From Rubrivivax sp. (GTDB lineage: Bacteria; Pseudomonadota; Gammaproteobacteria; Burkholderiales; Burkholderiaceae_C), in assembly GCA_026125665.1 (NCBI GenBank), contig JAHCKS010000005.1:1-64000 (forward strand): a DNA stretch of 64,000 nt. Reading direction: 5' to 3'. This document shows, piece by piece, positions 45,799 to 54,875 of the stretch. Made by a program: the position numbers and the translations under genes. Each line of letters opens with the position of its first letter. Position 1 is the stretch's first letter. The notes beneath the pieces were generated by a model that had not been told where the DNA came from, did no database searches, and was given only the letters and a program-made list of their open reading frames with translations.

Positions 45799-46194
45799 TG
45801 AGCGACCGTGACTTCTTTCCGAGAGTGGGGCGACCGTCACCGGTAACGACCGGCGAAAGGCATTCTTGAAAGCCGTGGCGGCCGCCACGTAACGGCTTGC
45901 CGGGTGGCCGTAACAGTCGGCCGAATGCGGGTGGTCGAGCGAGCGCGAGAAGTTACCCGCCGAAATGCTGTACCGGGCTGTAAGTCGAATGCGCCGCCCA
46001 ATGCCAGAACCTCCCCGGAACAGAGGGCGGCACCGTGGCGACTGTTACCTTCCGTAAGTTCTGCCCAGCGTTCCACACGGGCGTTACCTGGCTGCGCTCG
46101 TCGTAACCCTGCGGCATCGGGCAAATCGACAATCGAGCCACGTGGTCCCGCCCACCTCTCTGTGCGGGACGCCCGGGGCGAACAAGGAAGTCCA
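45799..46194. promoter_or_regulatory. Divergent control region with an array of GTAAC/GTTAC sites
   Basis: These 396 bases separate two divergent lipoprotein genes and hold no gene. GTAAC occurs at 45843, 45889, 45910 and 46103, and its complement GTTAC at 45952, 46044 and 46083; near-matches GTAAG are at 45980 and 46054. Several spacings are close to multiples of a helical turn (21, 42, 39, 20 bases). This looks like a multi-site operator controlling both genes. The ribosome site of the right gene is AAGGAAG before 46195. Confidence 0.55.
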
Positions 46195-47940
46195 ATGAAG
46201 CCAGAGCGCCGCCGCCTTTCAATTGCCTTTGCGTTGCTCGCGACGACGCAGGTCGTGCCCGGCTGCGGCGGAGAGGAGGACGCTGAGGCCGAAGATGGGC
46301 AGGCCGGGGCTTTGGGCCGCCGACGCACGAGAAGGCCGACACGTGCACCGACTTTGGCGCCGACCGCCGAGCCGACGTCGAGCCCGACCTCGGCGCCCAC
46401 ATCGGCCCCGACAGCCGCGCCCTCGCCGGCGCCGACCGCTGCGCCGACATCGGCCCCGACCGCTGCACCCACCGCTGCACCCACCGCTGCACCCACCGCT
46501 GCACCCACCGCTGCACCCACCGCTGCACCAACGGCTGCGCCAACGGCTGCACCAACCCCGGCGCCGACTCCCGCGCCCACCGCGAGTCCGGCTCCGACCC
46601 CAGCGCCGACGACCGCACCGGCACCCTCAGGAGCGTGGCCGCTGGCGATCAGCGCCAACCGCCGTTACCTGCAGCGCCCGAACGGCACGCCGTTCATGGT
46701 CATGGGCGACTCACCGTGGTCGCTGCCCGTGCAGTGCACCAACACCCAGATCGTCCAGTACCTCGACGACCGCGCCGCCAAGGGCTGCACCGCCATCCTC
46801 TTCGAGGCCATCGAGAAGGCCTACAGCAACCAGTCGCCCGCCTATCGCAACGTCGACGGCGATGCACCTTTCACCTCGATGAGCCCGGTCAATTGGGTGC
46901 TCAACGACCGCTACTGGCAGCGCATCGACTTCATCGTCAACGAGGCCAGGGCGCGCGGCATCGCCTGCTTCATCACGCCGGCCTACACCGGCTACGGCAA
47001 CGGCAGCGACGGCTGGCTCGCGGAGTACAGCGTCGCCAGCAACGCCACGCTGCAGGCCTACGGCGCCGCGCTCGCTTCGCGCTACACCCAGGGCAACATC
47101 GTCTGGGTGCTGGGCGGCGACGACGCCAACGACGGCGGTGCGGTGGGCAGCTACGGCAGCAGCACGACTTCCAACCGCACGAAGCAGTGGCAGATCGCTC
47201 TGGGCATCCGCTCGGTGCGCAGCACCGAGCTCATCACCGGGCACACGGCGCGCAATGGCACCGCCGGTGCCGTCAACGGCGAGAGCTGGAAGGCCTGGGG
47301 CGACGGCAGCTACGCCGGCTGGAACCTCAACAACATCTACGGCCGCGACGACGTCGACGACGCCGTGGCGCTGGCTGCCGCGGCCTACTCGCGCGGCGGG
47401 CCGACGCCCTTCTTCCTCATCGAGGCCGGCTACGAGAACCTGGACGGCAGCAACGGCGGCGGACGCATCCCGGCCATCCAGGCCGTGCTCGGCGGAGCAC
47501 TGGCCGGCTTCTTCGGCGGCCACGATGCGCTGTGGCACTTCGGCAGCTACGACCCGAAGTCCAACGCCGCCACCGTGATGAGCCAGTACCTGGCCGGCTC
47601 ATGGCTGGACTTCAAGCACTTCGGGCAGTTGCTGCGCGCCTACGCTTGGCACAAGCTGCAGCCGCAGCGCGGCACCGCACTGGTCACCAGCGGCACCGGC
47701 AGCGGCTCGACCGCGCTGTGCCCGGCCCTGGCCAGCGACGGCAGCTTCGCGCTGATCTTCACGCCCTCGCAGGGCTTCACCGTCAACATGGCGGCCCTGT
47801 CGGTGCCCAGCGTGCGCGCGCGCTGGTACGACGTGCGCTCCGGCACCTGGACGGCCATCAGCGGCAGCCCCTTCACCAACACCGGCACGCGCAGCTTCAC
47901 CGCCCCGGGCGAACGCATCCTCGTCCTCGACGCGGCGTAG
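46195..47940 (+). CDS. Apiosidase-like lipoprotein (DUF4038, GH140-like), copy 2
   Basis: A 581-residue lipoprotein: MKPERRRLSIAFALLATTQV then VPGC lipobox, an Arg-rich segment, a long TAAP-type linker (about 55-140), and the same DUF4038 barrel and C-terminal beta domain as the protein at 38339. From the barrel on, about 20 of some 430 residues differ. Its signal peptide and linker instead match those of the kelch protein at 57254 and the PL26-like protein at 43459. AAGGAAG precedes the ATG. Substrate is presumably a branched or side-chain sugar of a polysaccharide. Confidence 0.83.
   Translation: MKPERRRLSIAFALLATTQVVPGCGGEEDAEAEDGQAGALGRRRTRRPTRAPTLAPTAEPTSSPTSAPTSAPTAAPSPAPTAAPTSAPTAAPTAAPTAAPTAAPTAAPTAAPTAAPTAAPTPAPTPAPTASPAPTPAPTTAPAPSGAWPLAISANRRYLQRPNGTPFMVMGDSPWSLPVQCTNTQIVQYLDDRAAKGCTAILFEAIEKAYSNQSPAYRNVDGDAPFTSMSPVNWVLNDRYWQRIDFIVNEARARGIACFITPAYTGYGNGSDGWLAEYSVASNATLQAYGAALASRYTQGNIVWVLGGDDANDGGAVGSYGSSTTSNRTKQWQIALGIRSVRSTELITGHTARNGTAGAVNGESWKAWGDGSYAGWNLNNIYGRDDVDDAVALAAAAYSRGGPTPFFLIEAGYENLDGSNGGGRIPAIQAVLGGALAGFFGGHDALWHFGSYDPKSNAATVMSQYLAGSWLDFKHFGQLLRAYAWHKLQPQRGTALVTSGTGSGSTALCPALASDGSFALIFTPSQGFTVNMAALSVPSVRARWYDVRSGTWTAISGSPFTNTGTRSFTAPGERILVLDAA
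46459..46530 (+). repeat. 12-bp tandem repeat encoding TAAP units
   Basis: Five perfect copies of accgctgcaccc (46459-46518) plus a sixth with one change, inside the linker of the second DUF4038 protein. Each unit encodes Thr-Ala-Ala-Pro, so slippage alters linker length without frameshift. Confidence 0.93.
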
Positions 47941-48031
47941 CAGGCAAGCAGGCAGCCCCGCCGACGACCGGCGGCAATCCCGCGCGCCGACCTGGGAGCC
48001 GGCCTCTCGCCGCCGCCGCCCCGCGCACTTC

Positions 48032-50284
48032 TCAGCGCGGCCGCACGCTCCACACCGGCGCTGTATTGAACGCCGCGAGCAACTCACCCCAGTTGGCGGC
48101 GCCGGTCATCCGACCGTAGGCTGCTACCGCGCCGCTGACTCCGTGCTCGACGGCATACGCCAGGGCCGGCTGCAGGTTGCCCCAGTAGGAGGTGGCATCA
48201 GGGTAATAGCCCCCGCGCAAGCCGCCCTCGGCGCGCGCGCCGGGCGAGGCGCCGGCGTAGGTCGCGTCGTAGATGGCACCCCAGCTCGCGTACCAGGGGC
48301 CCGTACCGCCGCTCCAGTCGGCGTTGTCGCTCGGTGCTTCGGCAATCGTGTACGGCGCGGCGTCGCGGTAGAGAAACTCGCCCGCGCCGGTACCGCCGAA
48401 ACGGCCGATCACGCTCTGCGCTTTCCACGCGAAGAACGCGGTGAGGCGCGCCGCCGCCGTGCTCGAGATCGGCAGCGCGAACGACTTGGTCATGCCGATC
48501 GCCGCGGTGAAGAAGTCCTGCTGCCAGGTGGCGCCCACGGTGACGTTGTCTCCGTTGCCGGTGTAATCGGTATACGGAGTGACGAAGCCGAACGGGTTGT
48601 TCGCCTGCCCCACGTAGCGCGCGTGGTAGTAGTTGAGGTTGGCCTCGACCGAAGCGATGAACTCGCCTTGCAGCGCGTCGCCGTCGGGGGTGATGCAGGC
48701 CGCCTGCGCCAGCGTGCGCAGCGACCACGCGGCGCCGCGCGTCGTGTTGGCACCAGCATCGGTACGCAGGATGCCTTGCGTGAAACCGCGGTTGTTGTCC
48801 GAGTTCTTCAGGAAGTGCGACGTGGCCTGGAACTGCGTCGTCTCCAGGTGGTAGAGCCTGCCGGTCACCAGATAGGCGAGGTAGCCGAAGGCTGGGCAGT
48901 GGGTGTTGGTGTAGGCCGGCGGGCTGCCGCCGCTGGCCGCAGGCGTGTAGCTGCCGGTGCTCGACGAGCCGATGCCCGTGAACCCGTTGCTCTCGTGCAT
49001 GACCAGGTTCGGGTACGAGGAAAAGCGCAGCGGCCGCTGCGTGTTCTCGTCGCGGAAGTGCATGCCGTAACGCCCGGCACTGTAGGCGTTGCGCTGCAGG
49101 CCGCTCCACGGCGCCGCCGCCGTGCTGGTGAGGTAGAGCACGTCCCACTCGGGCAACAGGCCGATCGAGGGGTCGTATCCGCCCGACCCCATCGCCGAGG
49201 GCAGGCCTCCCAGCTGAAGCGGCGTGTACGACGCCGGCAGACCGTTCACCGCCGACGCACCGGGCGCCACGTTGGCCCAGTAGCCGGGCACGAGGCGGGT
49301 GCTCTGCAGGTAGGCCGTATCGTGCTTGGAAGTCACTGCCGGGTCGACCCCGAGCCAGTGCGCCAATGCCGTGCCCGAAACCAGCGGCGTGCGCTGGTGG
49401 TTCAGCAAGTTGATCGTGGCGCTGAAACGTTGCACTCCGTTGATCGAGAAGGTGTAGGTCGCGGCTTTCGCGCTCGGGCCGGCCACGCGCAGATAGCCGT
49501 TCTCGATCCACGGCAGGACCTCGACCGCACCGCCGGCGTACAAGCGGACCTCGAGCCAGGCGACCAAGTGCGCATCGCTGCCGACTTGGCGGCGGTAGAT
49601 CCAGGACGACATCTCGGGGCCGCTGACCCAGGTTTGCGTCGGGCTGTCCCAGTCTGCGCCGGACCAGTTCGCCGAGCCGAAGGCGCCGCAGGCAACAGCC
49701 GCCGTGATGCCTGTCGCGCGCAGGTTCGCGGTACCCAGGCCGGCACCTGCGGACGCGCTTGCAGTCGCTGAGAGCGAAACGTTCAAGGCCGAACCGGCAG
49801 CAAGCGCCGCCCGCCCCGCGACGATCGCGAACTTTACGCTGCCATCGGGCCAGCGGTTCTTCACCGTGGCCTGCACGTTGCCGATCGAAGCGGCCACGTG
49901 CTGGCCGCTCGGGATGTCGCCCTGCCGGAAGGCGAAGCCGATCGCGAACGGCGCCGCGGCATTGGCCACAGGCGAAACAAGCGTGAACTGTCTCGCCCCC
50001 GTCGGCGCTGGAGCTGGGGTGGGGCCGGGCGTGGGTGCGGGAGTCGGCGACGAGGTCGGAGACGGAGCAGGACTCGAGGTCGGCGAAGGCGCCGGCCCCG
50101 GAGCGGGTGACGGGCCAGGCGCGGGCGATCCGGCAGCATCACCATCGCCGCTGCTGCCGCAGGCCATCAGGCACACCGTGCTCATGCTCAACGTCAGGAA
50201 CAGACGCCGGCGCCGGCCCTGCATTGCCTCAGGGCTGGCGTCGTGCGCCGCAAGTTGCGCGCGGGGGGTGGCGTGATCGTGCAT
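48032..50284 (-). CDS. RIFT-barrel/toroid lipoprotein (PL26-like), copy 2
   Basis: A homologue of the protein at 43459, 750 residues from the ATG at 50284. The N-terminus differs: an Arg-rich MQGRRRRLFLTLSMSTVCLM with lipobox LMAC (second possible start at 50224), and a Ser/Pro linker instead of the Thr/Ala one. The rest is colinear: ARQFTLVSPVANAAAPF, VKNRWPDGSVKFAIVAG, TRGAAWSLRTLAQAACITPD and AYTNTHCPAFGYLAYLVTG. It is convergent with the second DUF4038 gene, so PL26-like and DUF4038 genes form two adjacent pairs. Activity is inferred only from fold. Confidence 0.75.
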   Translation of the reverse strand: MHDHATPRAQLAAHDASPEAMQGRRRRLFLTLSMSTVCLMACGSSGDGDAAGSPAPGPSPAPGPAPSPTSSPAPSPTSSPTPAPTPGPTPAPAPTGARQFTLVSPVANAAAPFAIGFAFRQGDIPSGQHVAASIGNVQATVKNRWPDGSVKFAIVAGRAALAAGSALNVSLSATASASAGAGLGTANLRATGITAAVACGAFGSANWSGADWDSPTQTWVSGPEMSSWIYRRQVGSDAHLVAWLEVRLYAGGAVEVLPWIENGYLRVAGPSAKAATYTFSINGVQRFSATINLLNHQRTPLVSGTALAHWLGVDPAVTSKHDTAYLQSTRLVPGYWANVAPGASAVNGLPASYTPLQLGGLPSAMGSGGYDPSIGLLPEWDVLYLTSTAAAPWSGLQRNAYSAGRYGMHFRDENTQRPLRFSSYPNLVMHESNGFTGIGSSSTGSYTPAASGGSPPAYTNTHCPAFGYLAYLVTGRLYHLETTQFQATSHFLKNSDNNRGFTQGILRTDAGANTTRGAAWSLRTLAQAACITPDGDALQGEFIASVEANLNYYHARYVGQANNPFGFVTPYTDYTGNGDNVTVGATWQQDFFTAAIGMTKSFALPISSTAAARLTAFFAWKAQSVIGRFGGTGAGEFLYRDAAPYTIAEAPSDNADWSGGTGPWYASWGAIYDATYAGASPGARAEGGLRGGYYPDATSYWGNLQPALAYAVEHGVSGAVAAYGRMTGAANWGELLAAFNTAPVWSVRPR

Positions 50285-50460
50285 GGTCTGATGGGTTTCC
50301 CTGAATCCTCGACTATCTAGCGGATCGGGCCGATGCATGTCACGACAAGTCACGAATGCATCCGCCAGGTACCTTCGCCTGACCGAAGGCGGGTTGCTCG
50401 CAGCCGGTAGCGCTCAGGATGTCATCGGGCGCCGTCCCGCGGCCGCTGCTTCGGCAGCGC

Positions 50461-51111
50461 TCAGGGCCCCGCCTTCGAGCGGGGCGCCGGCGCCATCGCT
50501 TCGATGCGCTTGAGCGCATCGCGCAGCCGCGCCTCTTCGGGCATCACGCGCAGGCCTGCCTGAAGGGCCTCGACGGCCTGCTGCCGGCGCCCGATGCGCA
50601 GGTTGACGTTGGCCGTCTCGAGGTAGGGTGGCCAGTAGTCGGGCTTGGCGGCGCGCGAGCGGTCGAAGAACTCGATCGCCTGCACCCATTCGCTGCGCGC
50701 CGCGTGATAGGTGCCCACGCGAAACAGGATCTCGGGCATCAGCACGAAGTCCTGCGGCGCACGCTGGATGACATAGTGGGACTCGCTGATCGCCGAGGAC
50801 AGCAGGGTGTCGCGCAATTGCGGCGGCACGCCCACGCCATGCGCGCGGTTGGCCTTCAGGATGGCCCAGCAGTAGTGGTGCATGTGCTCCATCACCGGCC
50901 CGAGCCTCGAGAACCACTCGGCACGCTCCGGCCCGCCGCGGTGGTAGCCCCAGGTGTGCGGGCAGTACTCGGGCAGTCGCGCCATCTCGCCGCCGGACAG
51001 CGTGGCCACGTCGAGCAGGTCGGCCGCGTTCGCCGGCGGCGGCGCGAAGGAAAGGCCAAGGATAAGGGTACAGCCTGCAAGTGCCGCACCACAAGTCATG
51101 CTACGAAGCAT
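50461..51111 (-). CDS. Exported TPR-like protein
   Basis: A 216-residue protein with a signal peptide (MLRSMTCGAALAGCTLILGL then SFAPPPANAA) and two or three TPR-type helical pairs (WVQAIEFFDRSRAAKPDYWP, RRQQAVEALQAGLRVMPEEA). A preceding segment has several Cys, His and Trp (YCPHTWGYHRGGPE, HMHHYCWAILKANRA). Small exported TPR proteins are frequent in EPS loci, where they may scaffold export. The ATG at 51111 is chosen because it starts the signal peptide. It is divergent from the ACP 3 operon across 282 bases. Confidence 0.8.
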   Translation of the reverse strand: MLRSMTCGAALAGCTLILGLSFAPPPANAADLLDVATLSGGEMARLPEYCPHTWGYHRGGPERAEWFSRLGPVMEHMHHYCWAILKANRAHGVGVPPQLRDTLLSSAISESHYVIQRAPQDFVLMPEILFRVGTYHAARSEWVQAIEFFDRSRAAKPDYWPPYLETANVNLRIGRRQQAVEALQAGLRVMPEEARLRDALKRIEAMAPAPRSKAGP

Positions 51112-51393
51112 CGTCGAACCGGCGCCGAGTGAGTGATGAGCAAACGTCGAGCCGCAGTCGGGACGGCAGGCGGCCACACCGGCAATGAACGCATCTGCGA
51201 GCAAGCGTGCCAGCCGCAGCTGGACCAGTATTGCACAGCGTCCAGCGGCTTGAGCCGCTCGGCATCGGCCATCGGCCGGTCCCGCGAAGTCCGACACGGA
51301 CCGCCCGAGCGGGCCACCAGGGGCGTCCGCCTAGAATTTCGCTCCACTCCATCTTTGCTTCGGTGCTCAGGGCGCCGGCGGCTCCGCCTTCCC

Positions 51394-51660
51394 ATGACCC
51401 AGCGCAACCCCCAAGTTCATCAAGATGTCCTGCACGTGCTCGACGAGGTTCTGAGCCTCGGCGGTCGCGCGCGCTCGTTCTCGGCCCAGACACCGCTGCT
51501 CGGGGCCATCCCGGAGCTCGATTCGATGGCCGTGGTCTCGCTGCTCACCGCGTTCGAGGAGCAACTCGGCGTCGCCGTCGACGACGATGAAGTGGACGGC
51601 AACATCTTCGCCACAGTGGGCTCGCTCGTCGACTTCGTGCAAGGGAAGCTGCACGCTTGA
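51394..51660 (+). CDS. Acyl carrier protein 3, exosortase-associated type
   Basis: An 88-residue carrier protein. AIPELDSMAVVSLLTAFEEQ places Ser44 in a DSM attachment site, and VAVDDDEVDGNIFATVGSLV forms helix III. ACPs of this kind sit beside the two exosortase-A-associated hydrolases in many EPS loci; here the stop overlaps the hydrolase 2 start (TTGA). It probably carries an acyl or amino-acyl group used in EPS or lipid modification. Confidence 0.88.
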   Translation: MTQRNPQVHQDVLHVLDEVLSLGGRARSFSAQTPLLGAIPELDSMAVVSLLTAFEEQLGVAVDDDEVDGNIFATVGSLVDFVQGKLHA

Positions 51661-52568
51661 ACCCGCGACCCACCGCGGTCGAGGCCTTCTACCTGGCTGC
51701 ACCCGCGGGGCAGCGTTTCTGTCTCTATCGCGCGCCGGTGGCGGGGCCGGTTGCCGGCGGCGTGTTGTACGTCCACCCCTTCGCCGAGGAGATGAACAAG
51801 TCGCGCAGGATGGCCGCGCTGCAGGCACGTGCGCTCGCCGCTGCCGGCTATGGCGTCCTGCAGATCGACCTGCACGGCTGCGGCGACAGCAGCGGCGACT
51901 TCGCCGACGCCACCTGGAAGGGCTGGGTGGACGACGTCGTGCTCGCCTGGTCATGGCTGACCGAGCGCTGCGCCGGCGCCACGCGCTGGATGTGGGGGCT
52001 GCGCGCCGGCTGCCTGCTCGCTGCGGCGGCCAGCCATGCCATGAGTACCACGGCCCGCCCCGAACGATTCCTGTTCTGGCAACCGCCGGCGAAGGGGCAG
52101 ACGCTGTTGCAGCAGTTCATGCGCCTGCGCCTTGCGGCCGACTCGCTGCGTCGCGAGGAGCGCAGCAGCGCCGAGCCGGCATCGCCCGATGTCTGGCGCC
52201 AAGGTACCGGTCAGGCTCGCCGGCCCGACAAGGCCACCGACGAGCCTGCCGGCGATGCGGCCATCGAAGTGGCCGGCTATGCGCTCCATCCGCAGCTGCG
52301 CGCCGGCCTCGGCGCCTGCGAGCTCGGGGCACCGCAATCGCCGACCGTGCAGGCCCTGTGGTTCGAGACCACGTTGCGCGAAGCGGCAACGCTGCTGCCC
52401 GCGACGCAGCACGCCGCCGAGCGCTGGCGGTTGGCCGGGCACCTGGTGCGCACCGAGGTCGTCAACGGATCGGGCTTCTGGCAGACGCAGGAGATCGCGA
52501 TCGCGCCGAACCTGGTCGAGGCGACCACGCGCGCCGTGTGCTGCCTCGATGCCACGGAGCCGGCATGA
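51657..52568 (+). CDS. Exosortase-A-associated hydrolase 2
   Basis: A 303-residue alpha/beta-hydrolase-fold protein matching the 'hydrolase 2, exosortase A system-associated' type: LYVHPFAEEMNKSRRMAALQ, GYGVLQIDLHGCGDSSGDFA and WVDDVVLAWSWL. The nucleophile elbow reads GLRAG (about residue 121), without the serine expected in GxSxG, so classical esterase activity is doubtful. The start is TTG (51657), overlapping the ACP stop. The next gene starts within its stop (ATGA). Confidence 0.88.
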   Translation: MNPRPTAVEAFYLAAPAGQRFCLYRAPVAGPVAGGVLYVHPFAEEMNKSRRMAALQARALAAAGYGVLQIDLHGCGDSSGDFADATWKGWVDDVVLAWSWLTERCAGATRWMWGLRAGCLLAAAASHAMSTTARPERFLFWQPPAKGQTLLQQFMRLRLAADSLRREERSSAEPASPDVWRQGTGQARRPDKATDEPAGDAAIEVAGYALHPQLRAGLGACELGAPQSPTVQALWFETTLREAATLLPATQHAAERWRLAGHLVRTEVVNGSGFWQTQEIAIAPNLVEATTRAVCCLDATEPA

Positions 52569-53557
52569 GCGGCCTGGCCGGAGCGCAGCGCGAAGATGCA
52601 TCGGTGAGCTACACCGAACACCCTCTCGCCTTCTCCTGCGCTGGCGACACGCTCCTGGGCGTGCTGTCGGTGCCTGCTGCCGCGAGCCCCGCCGACATCG
52701 GCATCCTCATCGTCGTCGGCGGGCCCCAGTATCGCGTCGGAAGCCATCGCCAATTCGTGCAGCTGGCCCGCGCGATGGCCGCAGGCGGCTCGGTCGTCCT
52801 GCGCTTCGACTGCCGCGGCATGGGCGACAGCGAGGGGGAGCCAGGCGGCTTCGAGGACCTCGATGCCGACATAGACGCCGCATTGACCGCGCTGCTGGCG
52901 GCACGACCCGGCCTGCGTGGCGTCGTGCTGTGCGGCCTGTGCGACGGTGCCAGCGCCTCGCTGCTCTACCTCGACCGCCGGGGCCCCGATGCGCGCGTCA
53001 CCGGCCTGTGCCTGTTCAACCCCTGGGTGCGCACGGCCGAGGGCGAAGCGACGACGCGCGTACGTCACTACTACCTCGAGCGGCTGCGCAGTGCCGCCTT
53101 CTGGCGCAAGCTGCTCTCCGGCGGCGTGGCCCGCGGCGCGCTGCGCGAAGCCATGGACGCCGTGGCGCAGGCGCTGCGCCGCAGGAAAGCGGCCGCCGGA
53201 TCCGCGGAGAGTGACCGGTTGGGCGCCGCTGGAGGGCACAGCGGAAAGGGAGACGGGGCAACAGTCCCCCATTTCACCGAGCGCATGGCCCGCGCCGCGC
53301 GCGCCTTCGGTGGCCCGCTGCTCATCGTGACGAGCGGGCGCGACTACACCGCGAAGGAGTTCCTGCTCGCCACCGCCGCCGATGCCTGCTGGCAGCACGT
53401 GATGACGCGTGGCGCAACGCAGTGGATCGACCTGCCCGAAGCCGACCACACGTTCTCGGACCGGGCTGAGCAACGTGCGCTCGAACGGCATTGCGTCGCC
53501 TGGCTGCAAGGGCCGTGCGCGAGCCCCGGCCCGCAAGCCGTCGCGGTGGCCGCATGA
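52565..53557 (+). CDS. Exosortase-A-associated hydrolase 1
   Basis: A 330-residue alpha/beta-hydrolase-fold protein of the 'hydrolase 1, exosortase A system-associated' type: IGILIVVGGPQYRVGSHRQF, VVLRFDCRGMGDSEGEPGGF, and CGLCDGASASLLYLDRRG. As in hydrolase 2 the elbow lacks serine (GLCDG; the cysteine could act as nucleophile). It ends with a typical DLPEADHTFSDRA His loop. ATGA overlaps on both sides place it firmly in the ACP-hydrolase-glycosyltransferase operon. Confidence 0.9.
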   Translation: MSGLAGAQREDASVSYTEHPLAFSCAGDTLLGVLSVPAAASPADIGILIVVGGPQYRVGSHRQFVQLARAMAAGGSVVLRFDCRGMGDSEGEPGGFEDLDADIDAALTALLAARPGLRGVVLCGLCDGASASLLYLDRRGPDARVTGLCLFNPWVRTAEGEATTRVRHYYLERLRSAAFWRKLLSGGVARGALREAMDAVAQALRRRKAAAGSAESDRLGAAGGHSGKGDGATVPHFTERMARAARAFGGPLLIVTSGRDYTAKEFLLATAADACWQHVMTRGATQWIDLPEADHTFSDRAEQRALERHCVAWLQGPCASPGPQAVAVAA

Positions 53558-54861
53558 ACGAGCCGCAGGGCAAGCCATGGACGGGGCCACGCGCAAGCAC
53601 GATGCGCCGCCTGTTAATGATCGCCTATCACTTCCCGCCGCTGGCCGGGAGCAGCGGCATCCAGCGCACGCTGCGCTTCGTGCAGCACCTGCCTGCGCTC
53701 GGCTGGCAGCCGATCGTGCTTACCGCTGACCCGCGCGCCTACGAGCGAACGAGCCCCGATCTGGACGCCGAGGTGCCGGCCGAGGCGGTGGTCACGCGCG
53801 CCTTCGCGCTGGACACGGCACGGCACTTGTCGATCGCGGGCCGCTACCCAAGCTGGCTGGCCACGCCCGACCGGTGGGCGAGTTGGCGCTTCGACGGCGT
53901 GCGCCGCGGCATGGCGCTCGTGCGCCGCTGGCAGCCGAGCGCCATCTGGAGCACCTTCCCGATTGCCACGGCGCATGTCATCGCGTCCGAGCTGCAGCGG
54001 CGCAGCGGGCTGCCCTGGATCGCCGACTTCCGCGACCCGATGGCGCAGGACGACTATCCAGCGGACCCGCGCCTGCGCACGCGCTGGCACGCCATCGAGA
54101 GCGAAGTCGCCGCACGAGCCACGCATCTGGTGTTGACGACGCCCAGCGCGACGCACCAGTACCGCGCCCGCTACGCTCATGCCGCCGAGCGCATCCATCT
54201 GATCGAGAACGGCTACGACGAAGAGTCCTTCTCGGCCTCGCCGGTGACCGCTGCGGCCAGGCCGCCGAACGGCACGCTAACGCTGCTGCACAGCGGCATC
54301 GTCTACCCGTCGGAACGCGACCCGACGCAGCTGATGCGTGCGCTGCGCATGCTGCACGACGAGGGCGAGCTGCGGCCAGGGCGGCTGAAGATCCGCTTCC
54401 GCGCCAGCGCCGCCGACGCGTTGCTGCGCGACTTGGCCGATGCACACGGCGTGACGCCGTACGTCGAACTCGGTCCGCCGCTGCCCTACCGCGAGGCGCT
54501 GGCCGAGATGCAGCGCGCTGACATGCTGCTCGTCATGCAGGCGGCCAACTGCGACGCCCAGATCCCGGCCAAGTTGTACGAGTACCTGCGTGCCGGGCGG
54601 CCGATCGTCGCGCTCGCCCATCCACCGGGCGACACGGCGCAGACGCTGCGTTCGAGCGGCATCGACGCCATCGCCGACCTCGGCGACGCGGTGCAGATCG
54701 CAAAGCTGTTGCGCGCCATCATCGGCCCCGAGAGTGGCCGCCCGCGCATGCTCGCCGACGCGGCCGCTGTGGCGGCGGCGTCCAGGCGCGGCCGCACCGC
54801 GCAACTACAGCGGCTGCTCGAGACACTGTCGCTGCCCGTCGCCGCCCCGTTGCCTGGCTGA
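53554..54861 (+). CDS. GT4-family glycosyltransferase, exosortase-locus type
   Basis: A 435-residue GT-B enzyme. N-terminal RRLLMIAYHFPPLAGSSGIQ, a DFRDP motif (WIADFRDPMAQDDYP) common in this subgroup, and the C-terminal donor site (IPAKLYEYLRAGRPIVALAH) are present. It should add a sugar to the EPS repeat unit. The first ATG (53554) overlaps the hydrolase stop, but the conserved sequence begins only at residue 17 (MRRLLMIAY), so the latter may be the real start. Confidence 0.87.
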   Translation: MNEPQGKPWTGPRASTMRRLLMIAYHFPPLAGSSGIQRTLRFVQHLPALGWQPIVLTADPRAYERTSPDLDAEVPAEAVVTRAFALDTARHLSIAGRYPSWLATPDRWASWRFDGVRRGMALVRRWQPSAIWSTFPIATAHVIASELQRRSGLPWIADFRDPMAQDDYPADPRLRTRWHAIESEVAARATHLVLTTPSATHQYRARYAHAAERIHLIENGYDEESFSASPVTAAARPPNGTLTLLHSGIVYPSERDPTQLMRALRMLHDEGELRPGRLKIRFRASAADALLRDLADAHGVTPYVELGPPLPYREALAEMQRADMLLVMQAANCDAQIPAKLYEYLRAGRPIVALAHPPGDTAQTLRSSGIDAIADLGDAVQIAKLLRAIIGPESGRPRMLADAAAVAAASRRGRTAQLQRLLETLSLPVAAPLPG

Positions 54862-54875
54862 GCGAAGCCAGTCCT

